DNA of 7,221 nt, taken from positions 1 through 7,221 of the forward strand of contig JAJRBL010000002.1 in assembly GCA_028679485.1 (NCBI GenBank), given 5' to 3'. The translations under genes were made by a program, and so were the position numbers. Of this stretch, positions 1 through 5,397 are shown piece by piece. The notes beneath the pieces were generated by a model, which worked only from the letters and a program-made list of their open reading frames with translations, ran no database searches and had not been told where the DNA came from. This stretch comes from Methanospirillum sp. Its GTDB lineage: Archaea > Halobacteriota > Methanomicrobia > Methanomicrobiales > Methanospirillaceae. Each line of letters opens with the position of its first letter. Within the stretch, counting starts at the first letter, position 1.

Positions 1-81
1 ACCGGTGAGAAGACCCGTGAAGAGATACCGGTGAGCCATAATCTGATATCAGAGGTGAAGTATTTGAGGTTGATGGAATGA
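1..81 (+). CDS. Possible 3' end of a gene cut by the window edge
   Basis: Frame 1 is open from the first base to a TGA at 79-81, giving 26 residues that begin TGEKTREEIPVSHNLISEV. A second frame (42-116, ending in TAA) also reads as credible protein, with the segment FEVDGMILHPDMISDIL at its end. Only one of these can be the true end unless a frameshift has occurred near base 60. The terminator-like structure downstream at 171-209 fits a rightward gene ending here. I do not recognise the product, and the fragment is too short to assign a family. Confidence 0.3.
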   Translation, partial: TGEKTREEIPVSHNLISEVKYLRLME

Positions 82-170
82 TCCTGCATCCGGATATGAT
101 CTCAGATATTTTGTAAGCACCTCACTACCCTGCCTCATATACTTCGTGGTTGCGGAAGTAGCTCATACCC

Positions 171-209
171 CCAGAGCAGGATCTGCTGGCTTTTTTCTTT
201 TATTTTTCT
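171..209 (+). terminator. Hairpin plus T-rich tract terminator
   Basis: AGCAG (175-179) pairs with CTGCT (183-187) around a three-base GAT loop. CC at 171-172 can pair with GG at 188-189 across a two-base bulge. Directly after this comes a T-rich run (191-209) broken only by a few C and A bases. Archaeal transcripts commonly end in T-rich stretches, so this is a plausible end for the gene upstream and an insulator between it and the replication operon. Confidence 0.5.
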
Positions 210-354
210 CATATTCTCCTCTGTATTGTCCTGTCTTTTCTCCTCTCGTTGAGTCCGATTCATGTGAACCCGAATATGGGAGATGAGCACGCAGCCCGTA
301 GCGGGCTTTGCCTGACCCTGACCGACCCACACCCTCTGAAGTTCATATACTTCA
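210..354. other. Gene-free spacer before the operon promoter
   Basis: No convincing gene is seen on either strand. The stretch contains a short inverted repeat, AGCCCG-TAG-CGGGCT (293-307), whose right half includes GTAGCGG, resembling the repeat array at 4120-4457. An 11-bp sequence, TCATATACTTC, ends this region (343-353) and also occurs at 135-145; its significance is unknown. A leftward frame of 65 codons (332-135) has no ribosome binding site and an unremarkable sequence. Confidence 0.4.
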
Positions 355-372
355 AAATAGGATTATATAAAA
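355..372 (+). promoter_or_regulatory. Archaeal TATA-box promoter of the replication operon
   Basis: The AT-rich element ATTATATAAAATTT (362-375) matches an archaeal TATA box, with CAAAATAG just before it in the position of a BRE. Transcription would start about 25 bases downstream, near 392-400, shortly before the first small ORF. No other comparably strong TATA-like element is seen until the 3' half of the window, and the genes from 540 to 5397 are tightly packed, so this is the best candidate for driving the whole cluster. The box core is symmetrical, so direction is inferred from gene layout. Confidence 0.55.
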
Positions 373-420
373 TTTAAAACCGCATTTAAACCAAGAACAG
401 CAGAGTAAATCGAAATACTC

Positions 421-531
421 ATGCCAGATCGAAAACTTACGTTCCAGTATCGGATCCAGATGGACCGAGTCGGATATACCAGGATAGAGAGGCCGATACC
501 ATGTGGTTCTGAAAGGATTTGCAGTTCCTGA
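421..531 (+). CDS. Possible tiny ORF, 36 aa, unknown
   Basis: ATG to TGA encodes a basic 36-residue peptide beginning MPDRKLTFQYRIQMDRVGYT. It is the first ORF downstream of the TATA box, and its stop codon lies within the Shine-Dalgarno site of the next ORF (540), an arrangement compatible with coupled translation. Against it, no clear Shine-Dalgarno precedes its ATG, although it could be read from a short leader. It has no recognisable motif. This may equally be the 5' untranslated leader of the operon. Confidence 0.25.
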   Translation: MPDRKLTFQYRIQMDRVGYTRIERPIPCGSERICSS

Positions 532-539
532 GGTGAATA

Positions 540-686
540 ATGAAGAACATAAAAACAGAGTATCCCCGCACACCCATTCGTGTTCTTGGCGGAAGCGGAA
601 TGATGGCAGGGGAATATTTCCTGTATAAACTTTTGACCACTTGTAACTTTCCCTCACCCGGAGGTTGTTCTCATGAAATCAGGTGA
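540..686 (+). CDS. Small ORF, 48 aa, unknown function
   Basis: ATG at 540 follows GAGGTGA (530-536), an excellent match to the archaeal anti-Shine-Dalgarno, though with only three bases between. The 48-residue product starts MKNIKTEYPRTPIRVLGGSG and has a short hydrophobic middle (MMAGEYFLYKLL) and two cysteines near the end. It ends inside the following ORF (14-base overlap with 673-810), like the other overlapping genes of the cluster. I recognise no family. The ribosome site and the overlap are the only support; comparison with related elements would settle whether it is translated. Confidence 0.4.
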   Translation: MKNIKTEYPRTPIRVLGGSGMMAGEYFLYKLLTTCNFPSPGGCSHEIR

Positions 687-810
687 TGGTGACCGGGATA
701 GATCCCTGCATCGCATGGAGGTATCCTCTCCGGATAGCCCCTTATACCCGTTGCCTCGCACCAGGAGAACTTACCTGACATTCCGGAGTGAGAGGAATGA
801 CAGACAATAG
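673..810 (+). CDS. Small basic ORF, 45 aa, unknown function
   Basis: ATG at 673 is preceded by GGAGGT (660-665) with seven bases between, the ideal spacing. The 45-residue product is very rich in Arg and Ser (for example PRTRRTYLTFRSERNDR near its end), giving a strong positive charge that would suit nucleic acid contact, although no fold is recognised. It overlaps the preceding ORF by 14 bases and the next gene (start 797) by 14 bases, matching the overlap pattern of the operon. It stops at TAG. It is short enough to be missed by routine gene calling. Confidence 0.45.
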   Translation: MKSGDGDRDRSLHRMEVSSPDSPLYPLPRTRRTYLTFRSERNDRQ

Positions 811-1129
811 CCACGCAGAACGGTCACTCCCGTTTGAGGTGACAAGACTTCTGGAAACTGCCGGATATCAGAGCGTCCGGATAGCAGGTTCAAGGCGGCC
901 CTTTGATCTCATCGCCTGGAACCGGGAGAATACCCTCTTTCTCGTGGTCAGACGAGCCCGAAAACCCGGTGTCACGGCATATCCTGATATTGTGCACCGG
1001 CTGGCTACCCAGGTCAGCAGGCGTTCCATCCCGGGTGTGGTCCAGTTCTGGGTGTATCAGTCAAACACCTGGATACGGTACCGGATCCTGCCAGGCGGAG
1101 CAGTCCCCCTTACCGGAGGTGACCTGTGA
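797..1129 (+). CDS. PD-(D/E)XK nuclease-fold protein with altered active site
   Basis: This is a 110-residue protein. ATG 797 is preferred over GTG 788 because GGAGTGA (785-791) lies five bases before it. The layout resembles Holliday-junction-resolvase or restriction-endonuclease-like small proteins: an N-terminal helix with Glu14 (FEVTRLLETAGY), then a basic turn RIAGSRRPFD leading to Asp37, then the strand LFLVVRRARKP. In active family members that strand carries E-x-K; here the equivalent positions appear to be Val50 and Arg52. The protein may therefore bind DNA branches or ends without cutting, or use other residues. The fold call is by pattern only. It overlaps the next gene by four bases (GTGA), and its position ahead of the primase suggests a role in element replication or recombination. 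Confidence 0.6.
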   Translation: MTDNSHAERSLPFEVTRLLETAGYQSVRIAGSRRPFDLIAWNRENTLFLVVRRARKPGVTAYPDIVHRLATQVSRRSIPGVVQFWVYQSNTWIRYRILPGGAVPLTGGDL

Positions 1130-1404
1130 ACACGGTGTTCTCACGGATGCCTGAAGCCGGAGGAGAGATGGAGGCAGTAATCCCGGTCCTGCAGGTAACG
1201 CTGCCCAGATTTATCTCCCGGACCGCGATAGAGACCGAGATCGTTGGACATCCTGACCTCTATCCGCGACTGTCCGGGATGTCAGGGACGAGTCGGAAGT
1301 CCTTCATTACTTCATTCATGAAGTCCCGTTACCCGCTCTGGGGAAATAGCACAAGCAGGAAGAAGGCCTGTTATGTCTGGATCGTGGAGGCAGCAGATGA
1401 GTGA
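1126..1404 (+). CDS. Small HPD-x-YP protein, paralogue of the 4862 gene
   Basis: GTG start at 1126 with a full GGAGGTGA site (1115-1122) just ahead; the start overlaps the previous stop as GTGA. The product is 92 residues. After a variable N-terminus comes a core, IETEIVGHPDLYPRLSGMS, then a Ser/Lys/Arg-rich helix and a C-terminal strand (KKACYVWIVE). The core resembles that of the 79-residue protein at 4862-5101: E-x-E-I-x2-HPD-x-YP-x-L is shared, as is a basic, then hydrophobic C-terminal strand. Helices followed by a strand would suit a small winged-helix DNA-binding protein, but that is inference. I do not recognise a named family. Confidence 0.7.
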   Translation: MNTVFSRMPEAGGEMEAVIPVLQVTLPRFISRTAIETEIVGHPDLYPRLSGMSGTSRKSFITSFMKSRYPLWGNSTSRKKACYVWIVEAADE

Positions 1405-1597
1405 GACTTCAGGCTCCGGAGCCCGGTTGCCGGTCTGTCCCTTCATCTCGGCAGGATCTGTACTGATCAGATGCCTGGGGACCGGATGTGCAGCCTGCAG
1501 GACAGTAGTGACCGGTGAGGGAACGATCCGGGTCTGTGCCCTGATTGATCGCGATTTTAGTGACACCTGGGAGGTGTCTGATGGGATCTTCTACTGA
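1397..1597 (+). CDS. Small Cys-rich, probable metal-binding protein
   Basis: The product is 66 residues from ATG 1397, chosen over ATG 1373 because GGAGG (1386-1390) lies six bases before it and the start overlaps the preceding stop by eight bases. Cysteines occur at 14, 26, 31, 34 and 47 in the arrangement C-x11-C-x4-C-x2-C-x12-C, starting with CPFISAG. Small proteins with an early CPxxS followed by Cx4CA are found in archaeal and phage-like elements, and the cysteines probably hold zinc or an iron-sulfur cluster; this is from memory of the pattern. It overlaps the primase start by 17 bases, so the two are likely coupled and may work together in replication. Confidence 0.65.
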   Translation: MSETSGSGARLPVCPFISAGSVLIRCLGTGCAACRTVVTGEGTIRVCALIDRDFSDTWEVSDGIFY

Positions 1598-4280
1598 TCA
1601 GCCGGGACCAGTATGCAGGCCGGTTCGGGAGGAGATTCGGGAAACCTGCAATCTTTTGTTTGTTCCCGGTCAGGTAGCCGAAGTCAGGGCTCTTGGCAAA
1701 TGGATCCCTGCATCAGGCTACTTTGATGATTTTGACCGGCTGGCAGCGTCGGTTACGACGCTTGAGAACAAGGGAGAGTACAGCGGGATATACATCACAC
1801 TCAACCCGGTAAACCCGGATCTGCTGGCACGACGAGCCAACCGGATAGAGACCAGGCTCGGGAAGCATGATACCACAACCAGCGATACCGATATCCTCTG
1901 CAGACGATGGCTTCCCATCGATGTCGATCCTGTCAGGCCTGCCGGTGTGTCGTCTACCGATGCAGAACATGAGGCTGCTCTCATAAAAGCAGTGCAAATC
2001 GCCGCGTATCTGGCAGATATCGGATGGCCTGAACCGGTCATGGCAGACTCGGGAAACGGGGCACACCTGCTCTACCGGGTAGATCTCCCGAATGATACCG
2101 CTTCCAGGGATCTGATCAAAGGGGTTTTAGAGACGCTGCATCTCCTCTTTTCGGATTCCCAGTGTGAGGTAGACCGGTCGGTCTCCAATGCAGGCAGGAT
2201 CTGGAAACTGTACGGGACGACATCACGGAAGGGTGACCATATCGCGAGTCGTCCTCACCGGAAGGCAATCATCGACTCTCCGGGAGATCAGATCCCGGTC
2301 TGTGCTGACCGGTTATCATCGCTTGCAGGAATGTTTCCCGCAGAGCAGCCTGCTCCGACGTTCAGGGACCGGCGACGTGGGGAACCAATAGTTCTGCGGG
2401 ACTGGCTGGGATCGCACGGGATCGGGTTTATAGAAAAGCCATACCTGGGTGGCTCGATCTTTGTGCTTGATGCCTGTCCGTTCTCGTCTGATCATCAGGA
2501 CGGGGCATATGCGATCCAGTTCGCGAACGGTGCGATCTTTGCAGGCTGTCATCATAACTCATGCGGTAGCGGTTCGCAACGATGGTCTGAATTGCGTGAG
2601 ATGTTTGAGGGGACCGTAGAAGAACGGCTCAGACGGATGAACCGGAGATCACGGGAAGAGGAAGAGATAGAGGGAAACCAACACGGGAATCAGGCCAGGA
2701 ACCCAGAGAAGATCCAAAAAGAGCAGATCCCAACCGGGAGGATCCCAACAGATACACCTGATGAGAGACCCGGGAAGCAGTATGACGCCGGAGACGAGGT
2801 CAGCAGGGAGACGCTCCGCATTCTCCAGGAAGACAGTCCGCTCCGGCATATGCTGGATACCTTCGGGCTTGACCATATCGGGGATCCGGTGGTTGCCGAG
2901 TGTCTGGTGATGTCGCTTGCATCACGGCTTGTGATCAATGCGAAAGGGCTGCATGTCTCAGTTACCGGAGAATCTGGGAAAGGTAAATCGCATACTTTTG
3001 ACACGATGATGCAGCAGGTTCCCGAGGAACTGCGGCTCGAAGGCCGGATGAGTGATAAGGCCCTGTTTTACATCAAAGGAATGCGGCCGGGTTCGGTGAT
3101 TGCCCTTGATGATGTCTCGCTCTCGGACGCGATGCAGGAGGTGTTAAAGGGGGTTACCACCTCGTTCAAAAAGCCGTTTACCTACCGGACGGTGGACAAG
3201 GATCGTGGCGGAAAGACCTGTGTCATTCCCGAGCGGTGTGTCTGGTGGGTTGCAAAGGTAGACGGGACTGGCGACGATCAGGTCTGGAACCGTATGCTCA
3301 CCTGCTGGATTGACGATTCTGTTGAGCAGGATGCTCTTGTTCTGTCACGAATGTTGTCAGAAGCAACGGTGATTCCCGGGTGTGGTACCGGGGCACGACC
3401 TGAAGTTATCGTATGTCAGGAGATGTGGCGAATGCTCAGGGATGTCTGGGTCGTGGTTCCGTTTGCCGAGCGGATCAGATTCTCTTCCTCGCTGAACCGG
3501 CGTAATCCTGATATGCTCCTTGATCTGGTGAAGGCTCATGCGGTGCTGATGCAGTTTCAGCGTGAGCGGAACGTGTCCGGGGATATGACGGTTATCACCG
3601 CGACAGAGGAAGATTTCAGGGAGGCTGCCCGGCTGTATAGTTCCCTGAACGGAACAAGCGGCGGGCAGGAGACGAAGCTGACCAAGCGAGAGTATGAGCT
3701 GGTTGAAACGATTCGGCTTCATGGTCATGGTGAGATCACCATAGGAGCGATGCAGCACCTGACCGGGCTGTCCCAGTCGGTGGTATACAAGATGATTCAC
3801 GGGTCTACGACCCGGGGTACCCATTATTCAGGGCTCTTGGAGAAGTGTCCGGCTCTGACGTTTTGCGAGCGGACACTTGTATCTAACGAGAACGGGACGA
3901 CTACTGCATACCGGCGTGAACGTGCATTTGCCTGGGATGATGAGGTATACCATATATGGGCTGGTGACGGCAGATGCTGGCTCGATCCTCATGATCTCCA
4001 TGCTCGTTATGATCCCCATGATAATGATCCCCATGATTTTCATGATGTACCTGATGATCCGGCTCACTCCAATGAACCTGAAGATCCTGGTGAACCCGAT
4101 CATGAACCTTCAGATGCCCGTAGCGGTATAGCGGTAAGTAGCGGTAGTTCAGCGGTAATTACCGCTACGAAAAAGAAGGAGAATTGCGGGTCAGAAGAAG
4201 AAAAAGAAGATAATTCTAAGTATAATAATTCTCATAGCGGTAAGAGCGAATGTATGCAGCAGGGGATCTGCGATCCTTAG
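1581..4280 (+). CDS. Primase (AEP-type)-zinc finger-P-loop ATPase replication protein
   Basis: ATG 1581 (899 aa) is chosen because GGGAGGTG (1569-1576) lies just ahead; an upstream ATG at 1545 lacks such a site. Residues ~60-260 look like an archaeo-eukaryotic primase/PrimPol core: motif I LPIDVDP (Asp114, Asp116), motif II SGNGAHLLYR (His162), motif III EVDRSVSNAGRIWKLYG (Asp198). Residues 299-328 carry C-P-F-x3-H and G-C-H-H-x2-C, a CHC2-like zinc site. A charged linker (~345-400) leads to an ATPase with Walker A GESGKGKS (463-470), Walker B VIALDD (506-511) and an NRM arginine-finger candidate. A winged-helix-like segment follows (~698-745). The tail is Asp/His-rich (802-829) and then low-complexity. 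Such fusions initiate replication of plasmids and viruses by making primers and unwinding DNA. Specific helicase family is unresolved. It stops at TAG, after which the frame stays open (see findings). Confidence 0.85.
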   Translation: MGSSTDQPGPVCRPVREEIRETCNLLFVPGQVAEVRALGKWIPASGYFDDFDRLAASVTTLENKGEYSGIYITLNPVNPDLLARRANRIETRLGKHDTTTSDTDILCRRWLPIDVDPVRPAGVSSTDAEHEAALIKAVQIAAYLADIGWPEPVMADSGNGAHLLYRVDLPNDTASRDLIKGVLETLHLLFSDSQCEVDRSVSNAGRIWKLYGTTSRKGDHIASRPHRKAIIDSPGDQIPVCADRLSSLAGMFPAEQPAPTFRDRRRGEPIVLRDWLGSHGIGFIEKPYLGGSIFVLDACPFSSDHQDGAYAIQFANGAIFAGCHHNSCGSGSQRWSELREMFEGTVEERLRRMNRRSREEEEIEGNQHGNQARNPEKIQKEQIPTGRIPTDTPDERPGKQYDAGDEVSRETLRILQEDSPLRHMLDTFGLDHIGDPVVAECLVMSLASRLVINAKGLHVSVTGESGKGKSHTFDTMMQQVPEELRLEGRMSDKALFYIKGMRPGSVIALDDVSLSDAMQEVLKGVTTSFKKPFTYRTVDKDRGGKTCVIPERCVWWVAKVDGTGDDQVWNRMLTCWIDDSVEQDALVLSRMLSEATVIPGCGTGARPEVIVCQEMWRMLRDVWVVVPFAERIRFSSSLNRRNPDMLLDLVKAHAVLMQFQRERNVSGDMTVITATEEDFREAARLYSSLNGTSGGQETKLTKREYELVETIRLHGHGEITIGAMQHLTGLSQSVVYKMIHGSTTRGTHYSGLLEKCPALTFCERTLVSNENGTTTAYRRERAFAWDDEVYHIWAGDGRCWLDPHDLHARYDPHDNDPHDFHDVPDDPAHSNEPEDPGEPDHEPSDARSGIAVSSGSSAVITATKKKENCGSEEEKEDNSKYNNSHSGKSECMQQGICDP
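4010..4037 (+). repeat. Two tandem 13-bp copies, 15-bp period, in the primase tail
   Basis: TGATCCCCATGAT occurs at 4010-4022 and 4025-4037. Degenerate relatives (GATCCTCATGATC, TTTTCATGATG) flank the pair between about 3984 and 4047. The period is a multiple of three, so the protein repeats too, as D-P-H-D units in residues 802-822. It may have arisen by slippage, or may add to the repeat array that begins 80 bp downstream. Confidence 0.75.
4209..4235. other. AT-rich stretch inside the repeat array, possible unwinding element
   Basis: This segment is nearly all A/T and contains ATAATTCT twice (4210-4217 and 4225-4232, 15 bp apart). It is preceded by a purine-only-like tract (about 4168-4210) dominated by A and G. 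Both sit between two groups of the AGCGGTA repeats. In iteron origins an AT-rich segment next to initiator sites is where strands first open, so the placement is suggestive. It is still within the primase coding frame. Confidence 0.4.
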
Positions 4281-4386
4281 TATGCATGTACACGTGTTCA
4301 TGATCTGCAGATTTCCGCTACGAGTGATCGTGACCTGCCATCTGAAACAGATAATGAGCCTGTTATCGATTCTGAACAATTAAACG

Positions 4387-4427
4387 GTAGCGGTAAATTC
4401 CGCTACATTACCGCTGCCAGGGGTAAT
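4387..4427 (+). other. Two consecutive hairpins ahead of the zinc-ribbon ORF
   Basis: GTAGCGG (4387-4393) can pair with CCGCTAC (4400-4406) around a six-base loop. Immediately after, ATTACC (4407-4412) can pair with GGTAAT (4422-4427) around a nine-base loop. Both are built from units of the repeat array. In RNA they lie between the primase TAG and the ATG at 4470 and could influence termination, translation or readthrough; as DNA they could be protein-binding palindromes. Confidence 0.5.
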
Positions 4428-4469
4428 TTACCGCTACGGGGAGATCCTGCCGCTACCGATACCAAAGCC

Positions 4470-4862
4470 ATGTCGATCCGGTCAGCGGATTATACTCCTA
4501 TTGATCGGGGATTTGATTCAGGTCCGTGTGCCTGTTGTGGTACAAAATGGGTAAACTATCAGGAGCGGATGACTCATGCCAGGCTGGCAGGTCCTCCCCG
4601 GTCGAATCTGAAGATCTGCTCGAAGTGCTATGAGGCAGCGAAGCGGGCCGAGGCTGCATCGTTCAGGATGCTTCCGGGAATGGTGAATCCTGCTTTGATG
4701 ACCCGGATATCTGCGGATCTCGGGAAGTGCCGGCTGTGTAATACGCAACGGGCGGTATGGAAGGATCCAGGGTCCGGGATTGCTATTTGTGAGACCTGTT
4801 ATCAGCATCTTTCTCAGGATGAGGGAGCGAGAGGCGGAGTGTCGGGCGACGGAGGTTTCTGA
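4470..4862 (+). CDS. Double zinc-ribbon protein, possibly the detached C-terminus of the primase
   Basis: From ATG 4470 the product is 130 residues with two treble-clef or ribbon-like metal sites: C20-x2-C23 with C50-x2-C53, and C87-x2-C90 with C107-x2-C110. The second pair of each site sits in a similar context (ICSKCYE and ICETCYQ), suggesting an internal duplication. Such modules usually bind DNA, RNA or protein partners. Unlike almost every gene in the cluster, it has no Shine-Dalgarno before its ATG, and no in-frame alternative start is seen. The frame is open upstream without interruption for 63 codons to the primase TAG and is the same frame, so this may be the end of a once-fused or readthrough protein. 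It ends in TGATG, overlapping the next start by one base. Confidence 0.7.
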   Translation: MSIRSADYTPIDRGFDSGPCACCGTKWVNYQERMTHARLAGPPRSNLKICSKCYEAAKRAEAASFRMLPGMVNPALMTRISADLGKCRLCNTQRAVWKDPGSGIAICETCYQHLSQDEGARGGVSGDGGF

Positions 4863-5101
4863 TGAGATACGAGCGATACGAGTCAGAGATCCTCTCTGCG
4901 TTTGCTGCCGTACGAGGGAATGATTCGATTGTGGCCCGGTGGCGTATGGAGGAGGAGATTACGGCTCATCCTGATCGGTATCCCGCTCTTGCAGCACTGA
5001 GCCGGATCAGTATCAGGCGGGGGATATTTCAGGTACTTTCCAGGCAGCAGGATATCAGGATGCTCGCACCGACAAAGCGGGTCTTTGTGGTGGTGTCGTG
5101 A
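4862..5101 (+). CDS. Small HPD-x-YP protein, paralogue of the 1126 gene
   Basis: ATG 4862 overlaps the preceding TGA by one base (TGATG) and has GGAGGT at 4851-4856, five bases ahead. The 79-residue product has an N-terminal charged helix (YERYESEILSAFAAV), then MEEEITAHPDRYPALAALS, an Arg-rich segment, and a hydrophobic C-terminal strand (KRVFVVVS). The central part aligns without gaps with the 92-residue protein at 1126-1404, sharing roughly 11 of 27 positions including HPD-x-YP-x-L. Helices followed by a strand with Arg/Lys before it would fit a winged-helix DNA-binding domain. Function is not recognised. Confidence 0.7.
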   Translation: MRYERYESEILSAFAAVRGNDSIVARWRMEEEITAHPDRYPALAALSRISIRRGIFQVLSRQQDIRMLAPTKRVFVVVS

Positions 5102-5397
5102 TGTACGTGAAAGTTGGAAGGCTGAAACCGGATCAGGTTCGGAACTGTATCAGGGTTATCATCGACGGGCCGGGTGAGATTGGAACGATCTCCCGGGAAG
5201 TGGCAGATCATGTGCTGCACAGGGGATCCGGGGAGATCCTGCCTGATGGAAGCGTTGAATCGTCTGATTCTGGGAACGGATTTGTGATAGAGATCCCGTC
5301 TGAAGACGGGGGACGGTTTGTAGCGGTATCACGGCAGGTATGGAATATGCTCCATAGCTGGCCGGTGAAGAAGGCAGCGGTGTTTGAGGAACGGTAG
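5101..5397 (+). CDS. Hypothetical protein, 98 aa, last gene of the operon
   Basis: ATG 5101 overlaps the previous TGA by one base (TGATG); a GTG three bases earlier (5098) is an alternative. A weak GGTG (5092-5095) precedes it. The 98-residue product has no transmembrane segment or cysteine. It starts with a basic strand-like stretch (MYVKVGRLKPDQVRN) and has a Gly/Ser/Asp-rich middle, then a hydrophobic stretch (GFVIEIP) and an Arg/Trp-containing end (VSRQVWNMLHSWPVKKA). I recognise no family. It stops at TAG, with TGA seven codons later. One AGCGGTA copy lies inside it (5322-5328), well away from the main array. Confidence 0.65.
   Translation: MYVKVGRLKPDQVRNCIRVIIDGPGEIGTISREVADHVLHRGSGEILPDGSVESSDSGNGFVIEIPSEDGGRFVAVSRQVWNMLHSWPVKKAAVFEER

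Larger units (their letters stand above)
4120..4457. repeat. Dense GTAGCGGTAA/TTACCGCTAC repeat array, candidate origin
   Basis: The heptamer AGCGGTA occurs on the top strand at 4122, 4130, 4140, 4151, 4236 and 4390. Its complement TACCGCT occurs at 4160, 4409 and 4429 (first base given). Near copies lie at 4313, 4398 and 4448. About one copy would be expected by chance in the whole window. The first four top-strand copies are 8-11 bp apart, close to one helical turn. Units at 4151 and 4160 form a perfect 16-bp palindrome, and those at 4390 and 4398 a 7-bp-stem inverted repeat. The array crosses the primase stop codon and runs up to the zinc-ribbon ORF. Adjacent iterons, an AT-rich stretch and a primase gene suggest a replication origin; an operator array is the alternative. 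Confidence 0.8.

Noticed and set aside
135..353. 11-bp direct repeat TCATATACTTC (135-145 and 343-353) as insertion-site duplication
   Set aside because: The copies flank 197 bp of gene-free sequence with no transposase or terminal inverted repeats; a single short match can be chance or a shared promoter-like motif.
352..657. Leftward 101-codon open frame
   Set aside because: GTG start, no ribosome site, and an odd Phe/Cys/Trp-rich composition. It runs against small rightward ORFs with good ribosome sites and through the operon promoter.
1545..1580. Upstream ATG at 1545 as the primase start
   Set aside because: It has no Shine-Dalgarno and would overlap the previous gene by 53 bases; ATG 1581 has GGGAGGTG at the right distance.
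3357..3824. Leftward 155-codon open frame
   Set aside because: It lies wholly inside the primase/ATPase coding region and is rich in His, Arg and Pro, as expected of an antisense frame in this base composition.
4120..4457. CRISPR array
   Set aside because: Units are only 7-10 bp, in both orientations, with spacing from 8 to over 80 bp. There are no uniform spacers and no cas genes.
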